Source: an uncultured Bacteriovoracaceae bacterium (GTDB lineage Bacteria; Bdellovibrionota; Bacteriovoracia; Bacteriovoracales; Bacteriovoracaceae). From it: a stretch of 64,000 nucleotides of DNA. A model generated the notes under the pieces. The model saw only the letters and a list, made by a program, of their open reading frames with translations, ran no database searches and was not told the DNA's origin. The translations under genes and the position numbers were made by a program. Every line of letters starts with the position of its first letter. Position 1 is the stretch's first letter. The stretch is from assembly GCA_938017795.1 (NCBI GenBank), contig CALIJZ010000028.1, forward strand, positions 1 to 64,000, given 5' to 3'. This document shows, one piece after another, positions 18,800 to 29,322 of the stretch.

Positions 18800-19984
18800 A
18801 TGAAAATGCTATTTTTACTATTATCTATATTGCTTTATACATCTTCATCTTTCGCCAATTGCAAGGGGACCCATTATATATACTTGATTCATGGGATAGC
18901 AGCCAGTGGAACAACCTTTGGCTCAATGGCTGAAACTCTTGAAAAACAATTATTAGATCAATGTATAAAAATAAAGACTTATGAGTACGATACGGGCAAT
19001 AGATTTAAAACTATTTGGGACTTTGCAAAAAAGTTTGAAAAAGAAAGTGTTTTTAATAAGCTGAAAAAAGATGATACTTTTTCTATGGTCATGCATTCTC
19101 AAGGCGGGTTAGTTGGCTTAGCTTTTCTTGAATTGGCAAAAGTATCACCTAATTTCCATAAAATCGATTCTTTCATTACATTGTCTACTCCTTTCCATGG
19201 TGCTCATGTTGCAAAATGGGGTGATTTTTTTCTTTTTATTGATGGAAGATTATCTCCATTTGGGAAGCAAGAACTTATAGGAATGAAATATGGTTCTCTA
19301 AACTATTACCAACTTATCAATGCTCAAAAAAATCTCTTGCCACAAACGAGAGCACTTTCTTTTGGAGGCTACTCATTTAAGCACGGTGGACTTTTAGGTG
19401 AAGATGATAATATTGTTCCTGTTTATTCTTCAAGAACGAACTCAATTTTCTTAGATGCTAGGGCTGAATATAAAAACAACGAACTTACTTGTGGTGCTCA
19501 ACCACTTAATTCTGTTCCTTATATACTAGTGAAGGCGTCTCATTTTAAATTTGATAGACATGGTATTGCTAAGATTCCACCTGAGTGTATTAACGATATA
19601 AACTGTGGGCATCCTGCACTGATTCCAATTATAGATCATTTGAATGGAAGAGATATAGAGCAAAAACAAATTGATAACCAAAAGCAGTTATCGAGATTTA
19701 GAGTAACTCTCTATATTGAATCTTCAAATGCCCCCAAGGTGGAAGTTTTAACTTACCCAGAGAGTAATCGAAGAATTTTGGCAGATATATTCAAGCTTGG
19801 AGTTAGGCCTAAGAAGATTGCGGAAAAACTCTATTCATACTCATTTGATTCTCCAATGAAAAAAATGAATCAATCTATTATTGAATTTGAAGTAAGTTCA
19901 CCTGGTATGAAAAGTAGAAGGATTTTTACTGAAGTAAAGTCTGGTACTTCGACGAATATTATTACTAAATTAGATGAAATTTAA
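18800..19984 (+). CDS. Exported alpha/beta-hydrolase (lipase-like)
   Basis: 394 residues with a signal peptide (MKMLFLLLSILLYTSSSFA). YLIHGIAASGTTF gives the HG oxyanion region, MVMHSQGGLVGLAFLE carries the nucleophile Ser in G/H-x-S-x-G form (HSQGG), and TLSTPFHGAHVAKW is the typical lipase follow-on. The catalytic His may lie around residues 250-260 (SHFKFDRHGI). The C-terminal ~100 residues look like a separate beta domain. Probably a periplasmic or secreted lipase/esterase of the DUF676/PGAP1-like group. Confidence 0.8.
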   Translation: MKMLFLLLSILLYTSSSFANCKGTHYIYLIHGIAASGTTFGSMAETLEKQLLDQCIKIKTYEYDTGNRFKTIWDFAKKFEKESVFNKLKKDDTFSMVMHSQGGLVGLAFLELAKVSPNFHKIDSFITLSTPFHGAHVAKWGDFFLFIDGRLSPFGKQELIGMKYGSLNYYQLINAQKNLLPQTRALSFGGYSFKHGGLLGEDDNIVPVYSSRTNSIFLDARAEYKNNELTCGAQPLNSVPYILVKASHFKFDRHGIAKIPPECINDINCGHPALIPIIDHLNGRDIEQKQIDNQKQLSRFRVTLYIESSNAPKVEVLTYPESNRRILADIFKLGVRPKKIAEKLYSYSFDSPMKKMNQSIIEFEVSSPGMKSRRIFTEVKSGTSTNIITKLDEI

Positions 19985-20000
19985 ATTAATGATTTATAAA

Positions 20001-21254
20001 CTATATATCTGAAATATAAACTGCTTGACGATAATACTTATCATCAAGTCTCCTTGAAAGATGTTTAGAATTTTTTAAACTAAGAGTAATTTGGTGACGA
20101 CCTGTCTTGCTTGGTTCCCACCAATACCACCAATGTTGCCATGATAATAAATTATTTCTTTCTACAGAATCGACGATTTTATTTACTTCTAAATCTTTAT
20201 TTTTATGACTTATATTAATTCTCAAGTCAGGTCTTGTATTTTGTCCACCCCATTGAAGGCCAATTATTCGATATATTGGTGATCCATTTAATTTTTTCCA
20301 CTTCTCAACTTTTATAGGAATCGCAGTGTAGTCAATAACAGGATTTTTATATTCAGATATAATTTGCGGGGTTCCTATTTGGTGAGTTCTATCCGAAAAT
20401 TCTCTCATTTGAGCAGTTGTTGGGGTGTAAGCATTTGCATTAAAGAAAACAATCTTATTAACCCATTTGATTGAAGCACATCCATACCAGCCTGGTACAA
20501 TTAGGCGACAAGGATATCCTCTGTCAATCGATAGATTCTTCCCATTCATTTTTGTCGCAAAAAAAGATTTTTGTTTTATAAGATCATTAATAGTGAAGAC
20601 CCAACTTGCTCCAGCCGTGGATTGTACTCCTTTCCAGTTAAAGCCAGATTCAGTACTTTTATCAAAGCCGCTTATTAGTACATGAGTAAATGAAGCACCG
20701 AGTTTAGTAATTCCAAAAATCTTTGAAGTGATAAATTCTTTGAAGCTTACACCACTCCAATTAGCTGCTGACATTAATCTGAACCCTGAGTACTTATCAT
20801 TGCCGGCACATTCCATCATCGTTACACCTTGAGAAGTAGCATTATCGGCAATAGTTTGTATTGGTAAGAATGTTGGGTTTTCAAAATTTTCTTTAATTTG
20901 AATATGAGTTAGCTGGCTAGTATTTAATAAATTTGGTTTTTCAGTTCGAGTATAATAATTCTCATCAGTCATGACTAGGTTATCAGGATTAAGATGATTT
21001 AAATCAATTTCCCCTATAGGAAAAATCTCTCTTAGATTTGAAAATTTTCTGGCATTTCGACCTTTTCCATATTTTTTTTTATCTTTAGAATATAATAACT
21101 TTTTCCCTAATCGTGATTGAATATCTGGACCCTTCAGGGGCACTAATCCGTCATAAGTTAAATCTGAGCTTGCAAGAGCTCTCAAGTATTTTCCAGAACA
21201 GGATGAGAAAATTATGGATGAAAGTAAACTTGCAATAAATTCTCTTCTATACAT
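20001..21254 (-). CDS. Sulfite-oxidase-like molybdopterin oxidoreductase
   Basis: 417 residues. The N-terminus YRREFIASLLSSIIFSSCSG combines a twin-arginine-like pair with a lipobox-like Cys, so export of a folded cofactor enzyme is likely. MMECAGNDKYSGFRL carries the conserved Cys (about 145) that ligates Mo. GYPCRLIVPGWYGCASIKWVNKI and the late WWWEP block are also typical of the SuoX/YedY superfamily. Substrate is unknown; a YedY-type protein-repair role or sulfite oxidation are both open. Monocistronic. Confidence 0.83.
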   Translation of the reverse strand: MYRREFIASLLSSIIFSSCSGKYLRALASSDLTYDGLVPLKGPDIQSRLGKKLLYSKDKKKYGKGRNARKFSNLREIFPIGEIDLNHLNPDNLVMTDENYYTRTEKPNLLNTSQLTHIQIKENFENPTFLPIQTIADNATSQGVTMMECAGNDKYSGFRLMSAANWSGVSFKEFITSKIFGITKLGASFTHVLISGFDKSTESGFNWKGVQSTAGASWVFTINDLIKQKSFFATKMNGKNLSIDRGYPCRLIVPGWYGCASIKWVNKIVFFNANAYTPTTAQMREFSDRTHQIGTPQIISEYKNPVIDYTAIPIKVEKWKKLNGSPIYRIIGLQWGGQNTRPDLRINISHKNKDLEVNKIVDSVERNNLLSWQHWWYWWEPSKTGRHQITLSLKNSKHLSRRLDDKYYRQAVYISDI

Positions 21255-21354
21255 AGCTTCATCTTAAATCAGTTATATACAGTTGTGAAGACTAAGCTAG
21301 GCCTGAAGTTACAAGCTTTAAATTTGTACTATAAAAGTGTAGAGTTGAGTTTAT

Positions 21355-21927
21355 ATGATTCATAAATTATCAATCACTAAAGACGAAATCAATGAATTGC
21401 CCTTGTTTCATTTTGAAGGCAAGGTTGTTCTAATTGATTCAAGATCAAAAGCATTAGATGTCATCGATTCCCTTAAGAGTGAAAAGATTCTTGGTTTTGA
21501 TACTGAAACAAAAGCTGCTTTTAAAAAAGGTGAAAGATATGATGTTTCTCTACTACAACTTGCAACTGATACTCATGCTTATCTTTTTAGATTAAATAAG
21601 TTTCCTCTTTTGAAAGAGTTGACAGCAATCCTTGAAGATCCCAATATTGTAAAAGCCGGTGTTGCAATCAATGATGATTTGAAGGCATTGAAAAAACTTA
21701 CGCCCTTTGAGGAGAAAAACTTTGTTGATTTAGCCAAGGTTGCTCAAGATAGGCAAATTATAAATTTTAGTTTGAGAGCATTAACTGCTATCTTTTTGAG
21801 AGCTCGTTTATCAAAAAAAGCAAAGATTTCAAATTGGCAGCGAGAAGTTTTAACTCCAGCTCAATTAAAGTACGCGGCTAATGACGGAGTCGTTGGATAT
21901 TTAATTTATAAAGCTTTAGTTAAGTAA
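21355..21927 (+). CDS. 3'-5' exonuclease, DEDD (RNase D-like) family
   Basis: 190 residues forming just the exonuclease domain. ILGFDTETKAAF gives the DxE of Exo I. VAINDDLKALKKL gives the Exo II Asp. Exo III appears as LKYAANDGVVGYLIY, a Y-x3-D, so DEDDy type. No HRDC domain follows, unlike full RNase D. It resembles stand-alone WRN/RNase D-like exonucleases found in many Gram-negative genomes. Target (RNA or DNA ends) undetermined. Confidence 0.85.
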   Translation: MIHKLSITKDEINELPLFHFEGKVVLIDSRSKALDVIDSLKSEKILGFDTETKAAFKKGERYDVSLLQLATDTHAYLFRLNKFPLLKELTAILEDPNIVKAGVAINDDLKALKKLTPFEEKNFVDLAKVAQDRQIINFSLRALTAIFLRARLSKKAKISNWQREVLTPAQLKYAANDGVVGYLIYKALVK

Positions 21928-21929
21928 GG

Positions 21930-22151
21930 TTACTTTAAGAGATCTCTTTCTGCTTTTTTTACCTTTTCAAGCAATTCTTTACACTCATTAAGTTCTAACT
22001 CTGAAAGTGGATGACTGGGAGGTAAGTTTTTGTTTTTAGAGCTTATGCTTAAGCTTTCTATTCTATTTTTTACAGTGATACGTAGTTTTCTCAATTCTTT
22101 AGTATTCCATGACTCAAGTTTATTTATCGGTTTTAATTTTATATTAGCCAT
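21930..22151 (-). CDS. Small charged protein of unknown function
   Basis: 73 residues, Lys/Glu-rich, predicted helical with two helices (about 15-37 and 49-73). No signal peptide. It ends 2 bp from the convergent exonuclease stop. A weak RBS is present. Real-gene status is likely but not certain. Confidence 0.5.
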   Translation of the reverse strand: MANIKLKPINKLESWNTKELRKLRITVKNRIESLSISSKNKNLPPSHPLSELELNECKELLEKVKKAERDLLK

Positions 22152-22230
22152 TTTATTTATCTTTTGAAGAAGAAGTCTTCGCTATTATCTAAGTCAAAGA
22201 TAAGAACGAAGACATCTTGAAAATTATTTT

Positions 22231-22713
22231 CTAGTAAACAAACCATCTAGTTTTTGAACCCATTTTACCATTGGCCATTGAGCAAACTTCTTTTGCAGAT
22301 TCGATAGTTGAACTTAAGTCCTCATCATCTGCCGGTAAAATAGAAACCAACATTTCTAACTTTATACCAGCAATATTAGTTTCATTAACACAAGTTTGAT
22401 TTAATACATCTCCTCTACTTAAAGGACATAATGAATTCTCTGTATAATGAGCCTCAAAATTCTCATTTGCATCTATTTGGTCACACTGATCGCTCATCTG
22501 TTCTTTGAAAGAAGCCATGTTTTTATTTGCTTTCACTGCTCTACAGTCTATATATCTTTGCTGAGTTTTGTCGTAAACCTCACAAGATGACCATGCAGAA
22601 TTTGCAGACAAAGTCACAGGTGTGTTGTTGGCTGGATTTCTCTTTGAGTCTCCGTCATCTCCACCACAACTTACAAGTGTAGCAAATGTTAAAATTAAGC
22701 ATAAAGTTTTCAT
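22231..22713 (-). CDS. Lipoprotein of unknown function
   Basis: 160 residues from MKTLCLILTFATLVSCGGDDGDSK, a clear lipoprotein signal with Asp at +4 after the Cys. AGGAGGAAAA precedes this ATG, so the longer frame from 22776 is not used. The mature part holds seven further Cys residues (for example SSCEVYDK, YIDCRAV, DQCDQ, SLCPLS, QTCVN, EVCSM), suggesting several disulfides. No family recognised. Confidence 0.7.
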   Translation of the reverse strand: MKTLCLILTFATLVSCGGDDGDSKRNPANNTPVTLSANSAWSSCEVYDKTQQRYIDCRAVKANKNMASFKEQMSDQCDQIDANENFEAHYTENSLCPLSRGDVLNQTCVNETNIAGIKLEMLVSILPADDEDLSSTIESAKEVCSMANGKMGSKTRWFVY

Positions 22714-22886
22714 TTTTCCTCCTAGTTTGAAAACAAGATACATTAAATATTTGGTTAACACTATATTAATATTCATTGCTAATCTGACACGTCTTGTAAA
22801 TTTTGAATAAGGATTTTACAACTCAATAGAGTTATTTGGATCAATCTTTTATGAAAAGCTCTATTGGTTATGCTAGAGTTTAGTCT

Positions 22887-23096
22887 ATGAATAATGCTAT
22901 AAGTATCATTGGAATCGTTCTTATATTTTCGGGTATTTTATTATCTATCTACAGAAAATGGATAAATCCTCTAACTTCTAGAGGTCTATTAAGGCTTACT
23001 GACGGCAGGTCGGTATTTAAAAACAGTGGAGATAGATATAGGCCCTGGGTTGGGATTATCTTTATACTTATTGGGTTTTTCATGGTCCTACGTTAA
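22887..23096 (+). CDS. Small two-helix membrane protein
   Basis: 69 residues with a hydrophobic helix at about 4-21 and another at about 53-68, joined by a basic 30-residue loop. Upstream TTGGTTATGCTAGAGTT may include a -10-like element. No SD is obvious. Function unknown. Confidence 0.5.
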   Translation: MNNAISIIGIVLIFSGILLSIYRKWINPLTSRGLLRLTDGRSVFKNSGDRYRPWVGIIFILIGFFMVLR

Positions 23097-23221
23097 AGCC
23101 AAGACAGGCTATCTTTGCTAATCTTTTGTGCATAGCTCTAATTGTAAATATTACCTTTCGTATCCATAAATTGATAAGTCAATGCTACCTATAGAAATAT
23201 AAATTTTTTGGGGAGGCAACT

Positions 23222-23578
23222 TTGAAGTATATATTGGGATTATTTCTTTTATTAAGTATTGTATCATGTGGGAATAACGATGATTCAGTAAATGAATTTG
23301 ATCAAAGACAAAGAGAAATTCGAGATGCTAATAGTGCCTACCTTGATGGAGTAGATTGTGGGAGTTATGTTATTTCTGATTATAATGACGTTTCAAGAAA
23401 TTGTAGAACGTTTATTGATAGAAGTGATCTTCTAAAATGTAGAGATATGCTCCAAGACTTTATTGATAAATACCCCGGGATATACTGCGGTGGTTACGAT
23501 AAAGAAGTTGGTTATCAAATGATAGATGAGGCTGAATTAGAATTATTAATATTAAAAATTGAAAGTTCTTTATTTTAG
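23222..23578 (+). CDS. Lipoprotein of unknown function (TTG start)
   Basis: 118 residues. GGGAGG lies 5 nt before a TTG at 23222, which begins the signal (TTG)KYILGLFLLLSIVSCGNNDD with lipobox IVSC. The mature part is acidic with Cys at about 48, 62, 73 and 89. No ATG fits the signal peptide, so TTG initiation is supported by RBS spacing. No family recognised. Confidence 0.65.
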   Translation: MKYILGLFLLLSIVSCGNNDDSVNEFDQRQREIRDANSAYLDGVDCGSYVISDYNDVSRNCRTFIDRSDLLKCRDMLQDFIDKYPGIYCGGYDKEVGYQMIDEAELELLILKIESSLF

Positions 23579-23664
23579 CTACCACTGGATTGATTTAAAT
23601 AATTTTAACCCAAATCCCTACCGTATAGTTTGACCTATATTAAAACCTAAATTAAGCTCTAAAC

Positions 23665-24561
23665 ATGAGTTCTGGATTATTAGCATTGCTCGATGATGTC
23701 TCTGCTTTAGTAAAAGCAAGTGCGACAAGCCTCGATGATATCTCAACACAGGTTTCAAAAACAGCCACAAAGGTAAGTGGAATTGTCATTGATGATGCTG
23801 CTGTCACGCCAAAATATGTTGTGGGTTTAGATCCAAGTAGAGAACTTAGTATAATTTTTAATATTGCTAAAAAATCTGTAATCAATAAACTTATATTTCT
23901 CGGACCTATTACTCTCTTATTAGGTTTTTATCTTCCACAAACGATTACTCCTATTTTAATGTTGGGAGGTAGTTATTTATGCTTAGAAGGATTTCATAAA
24001 GTCCTAGAACTATTTGGAAAAAAGCATGAGCAAAAAAACACGGAAGAACTTGAAGAAATTACACCTGAACAACTAGAAGAAAAAAGAATCAGCAGTGCTG
24101 TCAGAACGGATTTAATTTTATCTGCTGAAATTATGGCAATTACATATTCTACTCTTATACATACTAATCTTATTAATCAGATAATTATTATGGCCATTGT
24201 TGCAATTGCTATTACATTTGTTGTTTATGGATCAGTTGCAATTATCGTAAAAATGGATGACCTTGGATTATATATGGCCCAAAACTCCAGCTCTGAATTA
24301 ATAAAAAAGTTAGGACATTTCATTGTAAAATCTATGCCTACATTTTTGAAAATTCTTAGTCTCGTAGGAACGTTTGCGATGTTGCTAGTTGGTTTTGAAA
24401 TCATTGTTCATGGCGTAGCCTTCTTAGAGCACTTTTTTCACACTCTAAATCCTTGGGTAAATAAGATTCTCATTATCGTTTCAGGCGTAATTTGGGGCTT
24501 TATCGTTCATTGCCTTGTTACTTTATTTAATAAAGCAAAGAAATCATTCGTTTCTAAATAA
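23665..24561 (+). CDS. DUF808 family inner-membrane protein (YedI-like)
   Basis: 298 residues. MSSGLLALLDDVSALVKASATSLDDISTQ, then VVGLDPSRELSIIFNIAKKS and later LMLGGSYLCLEGFHKV are diagnostic for the DUF808/YedI family. About six membrane helices follow. Members are inner-membrane proteins of unknown transport or stress role. Monocistronic. Confidence 0.92.
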   Translation: MSSGLLALLDDVSALVKASATSLDDISTQVSKTATKVSGIVIDDAAVTPKYVVGLDPSRELSIIFNIAKKSVINKLIFLGPITLLLGFYLPQTITPILMLGGSYLCLEGFHKVLELFGKKHEQKNTEELEEITPEQLEEKRISSAVRTDLILSAEIMAITYSTLIHTNLINQIIIMAIVAIAITFVVYGSVAIIVKMDDLGLYMAQNSSSELIKKLGHFIVKSMPTFLKILSLVGTFAMLLVGFEIIVHGVAFLEHFFHTLNPWVNKILIIVSGVIWGFIVHCLVTLFNKAKKSFVSK

Positions 24562-24607
24562 TCAATAAAAGTTAGCTGTTTTTCTAAGTTTGTAATATAT
24601 TAGAGTG

Positions 24608-25561
24608 ATGTTCAAAGTACTTCTTATTGTCTGCACTTTCAATCTACTTGCTTTTGATAGAGTATGGTTTGATTACGATTTGGGATTTGGAAAATTTGCT
24701 CATGATGTCGATGATGCCTATGCTTTAACGCATTTACTTCTTAATCATAAAAACTATGAGATTGTAGGTCTTAGTCTTGTACATGGAAATACTACAGACT
24801 TAGACTTTCAAAAGAAACAAACACAACTTATTTTAAATAAACTAAAAATGAAGATCAGTGTTTTTAAAGGAGCAAGCTCAAAAGAAGAGATCACTAAAAT
24901 TACTCCCGCAGTTCTAGGATTAAAAAATGCTTTAGAAAAAGGAAAGTTAAAAGTCTTCTCAAGTGGAAGATTAACAAATATTGCAACCTTAGTTCATTTT
25001 TATCCTCACCTTATTAAAAATATATCTGAGTTAGTATTTTTAGGAGGAAGAAGACTTGAAGGAGTGAGTAAGTTTAAAGGGAAAATTAATTTTCCAGATA
25101 CAAATGTAGATGGAGATCTTGCTGCAATTATTACTATATTAAAAAGTAAGGTTAATTTAACACTAATTCCTGTTGAGAGCATGCATGATTTATTATGGAA
25201 CTCTAGAGTTATGGATGAGACATCTCAAATAAATTCATATTTTAAATGGCTAAATAAAAAATCCAAGCTTTGGAAGTTTTTATGGAACTTATGGCCTCGA
25301 GTAGATGGTTTTATTCCTTGGGATTTATTTGTAATTACCTACGAGACGCATAAGGAAGATTTTTTTTGTGAAAAGAATCTATATGTAGATTTGAAGTATT
25401 TAACTAATACTAGTTCACATCCGTTACGTGCTGATCCTGAGAAGAAGTTTTTCTTAACTGTATCTAAAAAGAATCAATCACTATATAAAGCCAATTATTG
25501 TTCTTCAATAGATTCTAATCATATATTAAATATTTTAAAAAATTGGGAAAAACTTAGATAA
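24608..25561 (+). CDS. Exported inosine-uridine nucleoside hydrolase-like protein
   Basis: 317 residues. The N-terminal hydrophobic stretch MFKVLLIVCTFNLLAF looks like a signal peptide. The Ca2+-binding acidic cluster follows as WFDYDLGFGKFAHDVDDAYAL, with KINFPDTNVDGDLAA and the later VDGFIPWDLFVIT supplying further family positions. Such enzymes release bases from nucleosides. An exported one would act in nucleoside salvage in the periplasm. GTG at 24605 is an alternative start. It ends 16 bp before frmA. Confidence 0.78.
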   Translation: MFKVLLIVCTFNLLAFDRVWFDYDLGFGKFAHDVDDAYALTHLLLNHKNYEIVGLSLVHGNTTDLDFQKKQTQLILNKLKMKISVFKGASSKEEITKITPAVLGLKNALEKGKLKVFSSGRLTNIATLVHFYPHLIKNISELVFLGGRRLEGVSKFKGKINFPDTNVDGDLAAIITILKSKVNLTLIPVESMHDLLWNSRVMDETSQINSYFKWLNKKSKLWKFLWNLWPRVDGFIPWDLFVITYETHKEDFFCEKNLYVDLKYLTNTSSHPLRADPEKKFFLTVSKKNQSLYKANYCSSIDSNHILNILKNWEKLR

Positions 25562-25568
25562 ATTATAG

Positions 25569-26711
<1,143 letters not shown>

Positions 26712-26714
26712 TAA

Positions 26715-27548
26715 ATGGCTTATGAATTATTAAAAAAACATAAGAGCTTTGATGGAGAAACGATTTTTTGTGAACACGAAAGTGCTTCAACAAAAACAAA
26801 GATGAAGTTTTCTGCATTTTTACCAAAAGATCTAAAAGAGATAAAAAATGCAATCATCTGGCTTTCAGGTCTTACCTGCAATGAAGAAAATTTTATCACT
26901 AAAAGTGGAGTTCAACGATGCTTGGCTGATTCTGATACAATGATTATTTGTCCTGATACTTCTCCTAGAGGTTTGAGTCTTCCTAAAGAAAGTGAGTCAT
27001 ATGATTTTGGAACAGGTGCTGGTTTTTATGTTAATGCAACGACTGAGGGATATAAGGGGCATTATAAAATGTATGATTATATTTCAAAAGATTTAATTAA
27101 TATTTTAAGAAATGATTTTGGAGTATCTTCTTTTTCAATTACCGGTCACTCTATGGGTGGTCATGGGGCCTTAATTCTTGGACTTAGAGAGAAAGGAACT
27201 TTTAAAACGATCTCTGCATTTTCTCCCATCGTGAATCCAGTTGTTTCCCCTTGGGGGCAGAAAGCACTTAAGGGTTATTTAGGGCCAGATACTGATACAT
27301 GGAAACAATATGATGCATGTGAACTAGTGGGCTCGGGGAATACAAGCAATAGTAAAATTTTGATTGATCAAGGGTTAGATGATGAGTTTTATGAAAAAGA
27401 GCTTCTTACTCAAAACTTTGAAAAAATATGTAAATCATCAAGCCAAAGCCTTCTCGTAAATTATAGAGAAGGATATGATCATAGTTATTATTTCATCTCA
27501 AGCTTTATAAAAAACCATATTGATTATCATTTGGAGAACTTTAATTAA
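26715..27548 (+). CDS. frmB: S-formylglutathione hydrolase
   Basis: 277 residues, esterase-D family. The nucleophile is in ITGHSMGGHGALIL; the Asp in ILIDQGLDDEFY and His in YDHSYYFISSFI complete the triad. FLPKDL...AIIWLSGLTCNEENFI is the typical oxyanion block. It hydrolyses S-formylglutathione to formate and glutathione, the second step after frmA. Start 3 bp after the frmA stop. Confidence 0.95.
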   Translation: MAYELLKKHKSFDGETIFCEHESASTKTKMKFSAFLPKDLKEIKNAIIWLSGLTCNEENFITKSGVQRCLADSDTMIICPDTSPRGLSLPKESESYDFGTGAGFYVNATTEGYKGHYKMYDYISKDLINILRNDFGVSSFSITGHSMGGHGALILGLREKGTFKTISAFSPIVNPVVSPWGQKALKGYLGPDTDTWKQYDACELVGSGNTSNSKILIDQGLDDEFYEKELLTQNFEKICKSSSQSLLVNYREGYDHSYYFISSFIKNHIDYHLENFN

Positions 27549-27927
27549 AGTTTCAAAGATTGAATTTATTGAAAGTATTTATACTTTAATTTTTACTTGT
27601 TTGGGTTTTTATTCAACTTACTTCTTAATAGAGATGAACTATAATTCTATTTTGTCATCAGCTTTGATTGGTTTTAGCGGCTGCCTCCTATGTGGGAAGA
27701 AATGTTTAAATTATAAGCTTGGAAGCGAAGTGATTTATTGTTCAAGTTTTGCAGCAATAGGGGTAAAAGAAATACTGAACTCGCATGTTGAGATTTCTAT
27801 ATTACTAATTCTATTAACAGTAGTTTTCATTACTAGTAAGAATGTATATAGAGGTTTTGGAGGTAAACTCGGAACGATTGCCTTTATCACCACCTACATA
27901 ATTGGGAGTGTCTTATCATTTCCTTGA
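27520..27927 (+). CDS. Small polytopic membrane protein of unknown function
   Basis: Up to 135 residues with three to four hydrophobic segments and a GCLLCGKKC cysteine group. The start is uncertain: the frame opens with TTG 27520 inside the frmB end, and later non-ATG starts are possible. Its stop TGA overlaps the ATG of the next membrane protein. The coupled pair may form one complex. No family recognised. Confidence 0.5.
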   Translation: MIIIWRTLIKVSKIEFIESIYTLIFTCLGFYSTYFLIEMNYNSILSSALIGFSGCLLCGKKCLNYKLGSEVIYCSSFAAIGVKEILNSHVEISILLILLTVVFITSKNVYRGFGGKLGTIAFITTYIIGSVLSFP

Positions 27928-28283
27928 TGTTTTTATCCATTTTATCATGCTTACTAACTCAAGTTTTAGTAAGAAGACTACGTTGGAATAGTGTAAAGGC
28001 TTCAGCTAGCGTGACTTTACTTTTCTATGGGATGTTCATGTTCTTAGAAAGTTCTTATTATATTGATACATCGAACTACTTAAAAGTTGTTTTTGGTGCT
28101 AGTTTTGCTGGTATGACTAAAGTCGAAATTAGTTGGATAAGTACATCATTTATTATTGGAGTTTTATTCTGGCTTTTTTTTACTTGGGTATTTCCATATT
28201 TACCCTATCAGGGAGGAGCTCTTGGATTTAGTGCTTTTCTATCGGTCCTAACTTACAAGAAGCTTTCTATATTATTGTCTTAG
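27927..28283 (+). CDS. Small polytopic membrane protein, coupled to the preceding gene
   Basis: About 118 residues with three hydrophobic segments (about 2-12, 26-40, 68-90) and a last one near the C-terminus. ATG 27927 shares its A with the TGA of the upstream membrane gene, a strong sign of translational coupling. The 3' end overlaps the convergent exported gene by 12 bp. No family recognised. Confidence 0.55.
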   Translation: MFLSILSCLLTQVLVRRLRWNSVKASASVTLLFYGMFMFLESSYYIDTSNYLKVVFGASFAGMTKVEISWISTSFIIGVLFWLFFTWVFPYLPYQGGALGFSAFLSVLTYKKLSILLS

Positions 28284-28667
28284 AGCTCGAAGGTGAACTT
28301 TTTGAATGATTCCGTTGATGGTACCAATTTTGAATACTCCTTCAGATCCATCTGTTAGCAACACAGCTGTCTTTAATCTTGAGCTAGAGTCTTTCTTTAA
28401 TCCTCGGGTTCGTTTTAGATCTAATTCAATATGAATTTTTTCTCTTCCATCAACTAAAGTATATGAAGGGATTATTTTAATTGATGTATTATTGGTGTCA
28501 TCACTCTTTTCTATCGTTGCAGATTTATTTTCAAGAGTAATAACACGACCATTTGAGATGATTTCGTTGTTTTCGTAGTATTGAATTTCAATGTCATATT
28601 CTCTTTCATAAGAAAATAAAGAGATTGGTAAAGTCATTAATAAAATTAGCTTAAATAAAGTAGTCAT
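28272..28667 (-). CDS. Exported protein of unknown function
   Basis: 131 residues with a signal peptide (MTTLFKLILLMTLPISLFS). The mature part is beta-rich with alternating charged strands and no cysteines, about the size of a small periplasmic beta-sandwich. TGGAGAC precedes the start. No family recognised. Confidence 0.6.
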   Translation of the reverse strand: MTTLFKLILLMTLPISLFSYEREYDIEIQYYENNEIISNGRVITLENKSATIEKSDDTNNTSIKIIPSYTLVDGREKIHIELDLKRTRGLKKDSSSRLKTAVLLTDGSEGVFKIGTINGIIQKVHLRALRQ

Positions 28668-28768
28668 ATTTGTCTCCAGATAAAATGGTCTCTTTTAAAA
28701 CCTTAAATGTAAAATGTAGATTTGATATCACTTGAAAAAATTGAATTCAAAAGTTAGGTTTAACTATA

Positions 28769-28921
28769 ATGAACTCAGTTGTCTTTGATTTTCTATGGTT
28801 TAGTGCAATGTCACTTATAATTATTTACGCCGCAATTAAAGGGTTGGGTTCACACTTTTCAGATTTAATTATAGACAAGAAAAACGGAAGTTTTATTACG
28901 TGTTTAGATTCAATTTATTAA
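28769..28921 (+). CDS. Small single-pass membrane ORF
   Basis: A 50-codon ORF from ATG 28769 to TAA 28919-28921. It has one hydrophobic helix (FDFLWFSAMSLIIIYAA), then a basic tail. It overlaps the next membrane gene (GTG 28900) by 22 bp. The overlap and matching topology suggest a coupled pair, but no SD is clear. Confidence 0.4.
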   Translation: MNSVVFDFLWFSAMSLIIIYAAIKGLGSHFSDLIIDKKNGSFITCLDSIY

Positions 28922-29322
28922 TAATCTTGGCTGCTCTTTACTTGACTCGAACTTATGAAAACCCTTTTTTTGAAACAGTTCCTGATTATATAATGTATCT
29001 AAGAACAATTTTGTTATTTATATTGATAGTGATTCTTTCTTTGTTAATTGGAATAAAGTGTCTTCAGTGTAGCAAGAGATATATTATTATGGATTTTAGA
29101 ACTGTTTTTAGTTGGCAAGAAAGTAATCAATGTTTAAGTTGCCTAGAGCGTAAAGAAAAAAGACTCGAAGGTGATGAACTAACAATTTTTGGAAAAGTAA
29201 TGTCATATGTCTTTGAATATTTCTGGTTTGTATTATTTCTCCTTGTCGTATTGCGTTCGATATTTGAGACATATAAATTTTTTATTAGTGTTGTTGCTAA
29301 TTACGTTTTTTCAATCGCTTAA
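28900..29322 (+). CDS. Membrane protein with Cys pairs, unknown function
   Basis: 140 residues from GTG 28900. Hydrophobic helices lie at about 3-17, 32-49 and 102-122. Between them is a cytoplasmic segment with two Cys-x2-Cys pairs (KCLQCSK and QCLSCLE), which could bind zinc. No family recognised. It converges on the acetyltransferase with a 12-bp overlap. Confidence 0.55.
   Translation: MFRFNLLIILAALYLTRTYENPFFETVPDYIMYLRTILLFILIVILSLLIGIKCLQCSKRYIIMDFRTVFSWQESNQCLSCLERKEKRLEGDELTIFGKVMSYVFEYFWFVLFLLVVLRSIFETYKFFISVVANYVFSIA

Noticed and set aside
22780-22800. TCTGACACGTCT-GTAA string also present near 58896
   Set aside because: Two near-identical 17-mers in 64 kb are within chance expectation, and the contexts share nothing else.
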